From positions 1-17,904 of the forward strand of contig JANXSV010000377.1 of the NCBI GenBank assembly GCA_025356505.1: DNA of 17,904 nt, given 5' to 3'. Positions 14,814 to 17,904 of this stretch are shown here, in pieces. How positions within the stretch are numbered: the stretch's first letter is position 1; each line of letters opens with the position of its first letter. A model generated the notes under the pieces. The model saw only the letters and a program-made list of their open reading frames with translations. It had not been told where the DNA came from and searched no databases. The DNA is from Methylovirgula sp. (lineage in GTDB: Bacteria > Pseudomonadota > Alphaproteobacteria > Rhizobiales > Beijerinckiaceae). Both the position numbers and the translations under genes were made by a program.

Positions 14814-14878
14814 GCTCAGCCTATGTCTGGTGTGGCTCGGAATTGACGTTCGCGGACGAAGCGCTTGGGCGAGAGAGG

Positions 14879-16606
14879 TCAGGCAACTTCGCGCACCGCC
14901 TCCGCGCCGCTAATCACGCTTAATGCCAGTCCCGGTGCGGCTGTTGCCAGGCGCTCGGCAAAAAACCGGCATAGGCCGATGCTTTGGGCTGAATTGTCTC
15001 CCACGGCCTGAGCGGCAAGAGCGGCGCCTCCCAAAGCGAGGCCGCATAGGCGCAAATAATCGCTCGCGCCTGCTAGAGCCGCTTGCGTGGGCGCGCTGAG
15101 CAAATAGTGCGTCGCCTGCTCCATGGCATCAAGTGCGGCAGAAAGCCGAACGGCAGTCTGGCCATAGGCCGAATTTGCCGGAAGTGTCGCAAGCATGGCG
15201 CGCGCAAGAGCGATCTCGTGTTTTACGGGCTGGCCGCCGTTCATGGGCAGCTTGCGCTGAACAAGGTCGATTGCCTGGATGCCATTCGTGCCCTCGTAAA
15301 TAGCCAGAATGCGCGCGTCGCGCATATGTTGAGCCGCGCCCGTGCCCTCAATAAAGCCCATGCCGCCATGCACTTGAACATTAAGCGAACTGACCTCATT
15401 GGCGATGTCGGTCGAATAGGCCTTGGCGATGGGCGTGAGCAATCCGGCACGGTCCGAGGCCAATTTGCGCGCAGCGGCGTCGGGTGAAAGATTGGCAATG
15501 TCGATGCTTGCCGCAGTCATAAGGCAGAGCGCACGCGCAACACGGGTCTGACTTTGCATTGTCAGCAGCATCCGCTGGACATCGGGATGGTGGATGATGG
15601 CGCTGAGCGGTGCAGTATCTCCGGCGGCCTTGCCTTGACGCCTGTCCGCGGCATAGGCAAGTGCCTGCTGGGTGGCGCGTTCTGCCAGTCCGACGCCCTG
15701 AATACCCACGCCGAGACGGGCAGAATTCATCATGGTGAACATGCAGGCAAGGCCCTTGTTCTCCTCGCCGATGAGATAGCCGATGGCTCCGCCCTTATCG
15801 CCAAAAACCATCGTGCACGTTGGGGACGCGTGAATGCCAAGCTTATGTTCGAGCGCGGCGCAGAACACATCATTGCGTGCCCCCAGAGAGCCATCGGCAT
15901 TGACCAGAAATTTGGGCACGAGAAACAAGGAAATTCCGCGGGTTCCAGCCGGAGCGTCGGGCAAGCGCGCAAGTACCAGATGCACGATATTTTCCGCCAT
16001 ATCATGATCGCCGTAGGTGATATAAATTTTCTGGCCGGTAATTTTATAGGTGCCGTCCCCGACAGGCTCTGCCCTTGTTCGCATGGGTGAGAGGTCCGAA
16101 CCGGCATTGGGCTCCGTGAGGTTCATCGTGCCGGTCCAACGGCCGGAAATGAGCTTTTCGAGATATTGCCCCTGCAATGCCTGTGACCCGTGCGCCTCAA
16201 GCGCGTGAATTGCGCCGATGCTGAGCAGAGGACATAACCCGAAAGCCAGATTTGCCGCGTTCCACATTTCCGAAATGGCCGAGGCGACGATTTCGGGGAG
16301 GCCCATGCCGCCGTGGTTTGGCGAGCCGGACACAGTGCTCCAGCCGCCTTCGACAAATTTGCTGTATGCATCGCTCCAGCCAGGAGCGGTTTCAACACCA
16401 GCCGCGCCAAGCTTGACCGGATTTGTGTCGCCTATCTGATTGAGCGGCGCGAGAACATCGGTTGCGAATTTGCCCGCTTCTTCAAGAATGGCGCGTAGCT
16501 GATCCAAATCCATATCGGGATATAGACCGCTTTTCAGCGCCTGATCGAAGCCGCCATTATGGACCATGCTCAGCATAATTTCGTTGACGGGCGCGCGATA
16601 TGTCAT
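14879..16606 (-). CDS. Acyl-CoA dehydrogenase, long form with C-terminal extension (DmdC type)
   Basis: 575 residues, longer than classical acyl-CoA dehydrogenases (about 380-400) because of an N-terminal segment and an extra C-terminal helical domain after residue 455. Landmarks are WTGTMNLTEPNAGSDLSPMRT (FAD/substrate loop, about 157-178), GQKIYITYGDHD, the domain GLACMFTMMNSARLGVGIQGVG, VQVHGGMGFIEGTGAAQHMRDARILAIYEGTNGIQAIDL with the catalytic glutamate near 438 (IYEGTNGIQ), and QRKLPMNGG. It introduces an alpha,beta double bond in an acyl-CoA and passes electrons to ETF. The architecture is that of 3-methylmercaptopropionyl-CoA dehydrogenase (DmdC), but many members act on ordinary acyl-CoAs, so the substrate is open. 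Two ATGs are adjacent; GAGGA is only 1 base before the first but 4 before the second (16606), so I use the second. Divergent from the threonylcarbamoyl-AMP synthase gene. Confidence 0.93.
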   Translation of the reverse strand: MTYRAPVNEIMLSMVHNGGFDQALKSGLYPDMDLDQLRAILEEAGKFATDVLAPLNQIGDTNPVKLGAAGVETAPGWSDAYSKFVEGGWSTVSGSPNHGGMGLPEIVASAISEMWNAANLAFGLCPLLSIGAIHALEAHGSQALQGQYLEKLISGRWTGTMNLTEPNAGSDLSPMRTRAEPVGDGTYKITGQKIYITYGDHDMAENIVHLVLARLPDAPAGTRGISLFLVPKFLVNADGSLGARNDVFCAALEHKLGIHASPTCTMVFGDKGGAIGYLIGEENKGLACMFTMMNSARLGVGIQGVGLAERATQQALAYAADRRQGKAAGDTAPLSAIIHHPDVQRMLLTMQSQTRVARALCLMTAASIDIANLSPDAAARKLASDRAGLLTPIAKAYSTDIANEVSSLNVQVHGGMGFIEGTGAAQHMRDARILAIYEGTNGIQAIDLVQRKLPMNGGQPVKHEIALARAMLATLPANSAYGQTAVRLSAALDAMEQATHYLLSAPTQAALAGASDYLRLCGLALGGAALAAQAVGDNSAQSIGLCRFFAERLATAAPGLALSVISGAEAVREVA

Positions 16607-16624
16607 CATGTCCTCGGTGTCGAT

Positions 16625-16653
16625 ATATTGTATGTAGGTGCAGGGTCTTGCAA
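16625..16653 (-). promoter_or_regulatory. Possible promoter of the acyl-CoA dehydrogenase operon
   Basis: On the minus strand: TTGCAA (16648-16653), a 17-base spacer and CAATAT (16625-16630). An overlapping TACAAT at 15-base spacing is the alternative -10. The leader to the ATG would be about 12 bases and carries GAGGA. Confidence 0.35.
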
Positions 16654-16692
16654 AGCAGGCGCAAGCGCAATCGGAATTTTAGTCGCAATTTA

Positions 16693-16706
16693 GTTTACAT
16701 ATAAAC
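16693..16706. promoter_or_regulatory. 14-bp inverted repeat in the divergent acyl-CoA dehydrogenase/TsaC region
   Basis: GTTTA-CATA-TAAAC with perfect 5-base arms, AT-rich, about 87 bases upstream of the acyl-CoA dehydrogenase start and 19 bases before the synthase start. It also contains a -10-like TATAAA (16700-16705) for the plus-strand gene. Size and place fit a TetR-type operator, a frequent kind of control for acyl-CoA dehydrogenase genes, but no TetR gene is in the window. Confidence 0.35.
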
Positions 16707-16724
16707 AGTTGGAGTTCAAGACAC

Positions 16725-17738
16725 TTGCAAACCGCAACGGGCTTTGACGGCGCTTTACCTATCACGCGGGTCATCGCCACGCGGGTGGTTACTGCGGCGG
16801 AACATGTCGTCGAGGCCGCAAACATTTTGCGTGCCGGCGGTTTGGTCGCGTTCCCGACTGAAACAGTCTACGGGCTTGGCGCGGACGCAACCTCAGGCCT
16901 CGCGGTGGCGCAGATATTTGCTGCCAAAGGGCGCCCGACATTTAACCCTTTGATAGCCCATGTCGCTGATCTGGCCGCGGCGCAACGCGAGGGTGCGTTT
17001 GGTGCGGACGCATTGGCGCTGGCACAGGCTTTTTGGCCCGGACCGCTGACTTTGGTAGTGCCGGTCGCGGCAAGTTGCAGTGTCAGCGATTTGGCGCGGG
17101 CAGGGCTTGCCAGTGTGGCTTTACGGGTTCCCTCGCACGCGGTTGCGCGGGAACTGATTAGATTGGCGGGGCGGCCGATTGCGGCTCCCTCCGCCAATAT
17201 TTCGGGGCATATCAGCCCGACGCTTGCGGCTCACGTTCTGGCGGACCTCGATGGCCGTATCGATATGATTTTGGACGGCGGCGCTTGTGATGTCGGGCTG
17301 GAATCGACAATTTGCGCCTGTTTGGGCGGCGGGGTTCATCTGCTGCGCGCGGGCGCTGTTACGCGTGCCATGATCGAGCAAGTTCTTGGCCGTAAGCTTG
17401 AAATGCAGGCGCAGGCACCAAGCACGCAGGCACCAAGCGCGCAGCCGGTCGCGCCGGGGCAATTGCTGTCGCATTATGCGCCAAGGGCACGCGTTCGGCT
17501 TGAGGCGACGCATCGCGTTGAGGGGGAGGTTTTTCTTGATTTTGGTGCGAGCATGCCGGGAGCGACGCTGGATTTATCGCCACGCGGCGATTTGAGCGAG
17601 GCCGCAGCCGGCCTATTTTCTGCTCTGCGCCAGCTTGACGCTTTGGGCAGCGCCACGATTGCCGTTGCGCCGATCCCGTATCACGGCTTGGGCGAGGCCA
17701 TCAACGAAAGATTGCAGCGCGCAGCTGCGGGACGCTGA
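16725..17738 (+). CDS. L-threonylcarbamoyladenylate synthase, Sua5 type
   Basis: 337 residues: a YrdC domain (about 25-215) plus the C-terminal Sua5 domain, so this is the two-domain Sua5 form rather than the single-domain TsaC. The enzyme makes threonylcarbamoyl-AMP from threonine, bicarbonate and ATP for the t6A37 modification of ANN-decoding tRNAs. Motifs are ILRAGGLVAFPTETVYGLGADA (33-54), FAAKGRPTFNPLIAHV, FWPGPLTLVVP, VALRVPSH, RPIAAPSANISGHISPT, LESTICACLGGGVHLLRAGAV, then the linker motif PGQLLSHYAPRARV. The interdomain linker carries a duplicated QAPS(T/A) unit. The start is TTG at 16725 with GGAG 10 bases upstream; an in-frame GTG about 20 codons on would remove only the non-conserved N-terminus, so the start is uncertain. 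Followed 33 bases later by an aminopeptidase P gene. Confidence 0.93.
   Translation: MQTATGFDGALPITRVIATRVVTAAEHVVEAANILRAGGLVAFPTETVYGLGADATSGLAVAQIFAAKGRPTFNPLIAHVADLAAAQREGAFGADALALAQAFWPGPLTLVVPVAASCSVSDLARAGLASVALRVPSHAVARELIRLAGRPIAAPSANISGHISPTLAAHVLADLDGRIDMILDGGACDVGLESTICACLGGGVHLLRAGAVTRAMIEQVLGRKLEMQAQAPSTQAPSAQPVAPGQLLSHYAPRARVRLEATHRVEGEVFLDFGASMPGATLDLSPRGDLSEAAAGLFSALRQLDALGSATIAVAPIPYHGLGEAINERLQRAAAGR
17411..17440 (+). repeat. In-frame 15-bp tandem duplication in the Sua5 linker
   Basis: GCAGGCACCAAGCAC (17411-17425) is followed directly by GCAGGCACCAAGCGC (17426-17440), differing at one base. The unit is five codons and encodes QAPST-QAPSA in the linker between the YrdC and Sua5 domains, so copy-number change would keep the frame. 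Confidence 0.8.
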
Positions 17739-17771
17739 TGCACAGTGCATTTGAAATTGGAGATAGGTATT

Positions 17772-17904
17772 ATGGCGTTTCAGACTTTTGAAGATGAGAG
17801 TTGCGCACATGAGGGCAAAGGCCGCGCGGCCGCTTTGCGGGCTGAAATGCTGCGGCAAGGCGTGGATGGATTCATCGTGCCGCGCGCCGATGAACATCAA
17901 AACG
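17772..17904 (+). CDS. Aminopeptidase P (Xaa-Pro aminopeptidase), N-terminal start, runs off the window
   Basis: ATG 17772 opens a frame of 44 codons to the window edge. The sequence after about residue 15 (GRAAALRAEMLRQGVDGFIVPRADEHQN) is the characteristic N-terminus of long aminopeptidase P proteins, where LR..M...G.D.FIVPRADEHQ begins the first creatinase-like domain. The enzyme removes an N-terminal residue preceding proline; the metal-binding pita-bread domain lies beyond the window. GGAG is 10 bases upstream of the start. Probably cotranscribed with the Sua5 gene 33 bases before it. The call rests on a short N-terminal match only. Confidence 0.75.
   Translation, partial: MAFQTFEDESCAHEGKGRAAALRAEMLRQGVDGFIVPRADEHQN

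Noticed and set aside
14070..16606. Naming the dehydrogenase/isomerase pair as the DMSP demethylation genes dmdC/dmdD
   Set aside because: The dehydrogenase architecture fits DmdC, but the partner lacks the hydratase glutamate arrangement expected of DmdD, and no dmdA or dmdB is present.

Overview
The window looks like ordinary chromosome from an alphaproteobacterium, most likely of the Hyphomicrobiales (Rhizobiales) type. The basis is protein character and gene order: XseB next to Dxs, then TlyA and a TrmA/RlmD-type RNA methyltransferase, and a UvrD with a long Gln/Ser/Gly-rich tail. This taxonomic call is inference from remembered synteny, not a search. Coding density is high. The largest gaps are about 170 bases (8473-8642) and 156 bases (2042-2185 plus neighbouring start regions), so no stretch over 300 bases lacks a gene. 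I found no tRNA, rRNA, CRISPR array, transposase or integrase.

Layout. Positions 1-498 (minus) hold the N-terminal part of an AsmA-family envelope protein. 569-2041 (minus) is an FAD-linked D-2-hydroxyacid (D-lactate type) dehydrogenase. It is divergent from a UvrD/PcrA helicase at 2186-4573. A small accessory patch follows at 4574-5563: a HicA toxin (plus) and a HicB-like antitoxin (minus) that face each other and share their stop codons, then a six-cysteine, probably exported small protein (minus) with a strong promoter. Next come alanine dehydrogenase (minus) and, divergent from it, its likely Lrp/AsnC regulator (plus).

From 7421 to 13947 a plus-strand run carries xseB, a slipin (SPFH protein), dxs, tlyA, a [4Fe-4S] m5U RNA methyltransferase and a second FAD-linked oxidase of the D-2-hydroxyglutarate dehydrogenase type. 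dxs, tlyA and the methyltransferase overlap and are probably translationally coupled. On the minus strand, a long DmdC-type acyl-CoA dehydrogenase and an enoyl-CoA isomerase/hydratase-like protein form a fatty-acyl-CoA operon. The window ends with a Sua5-type threonylcarbamoyl-AMP synthase and the first 44 codons of an aminopeptidase P (plus).

The most unusual spot is the hicA/hicB patch. The genes are convergent rather than in one operon, HicB stops where its usual C-terminal DNA-binding domain should begin, and each gene has its own plausible promoter (hicB's is apparently leaderless). The hicA promoter carries an inverted repeat. A perfect 11-base direct repeat brackets the whole module, promoters included. 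I regard this as a candidate rearranged or atypically regulated toxin-antitoxin unit, not as a proven new system. Everything else is mostly housekeeping, with several small repeats and palindromes worth checking.
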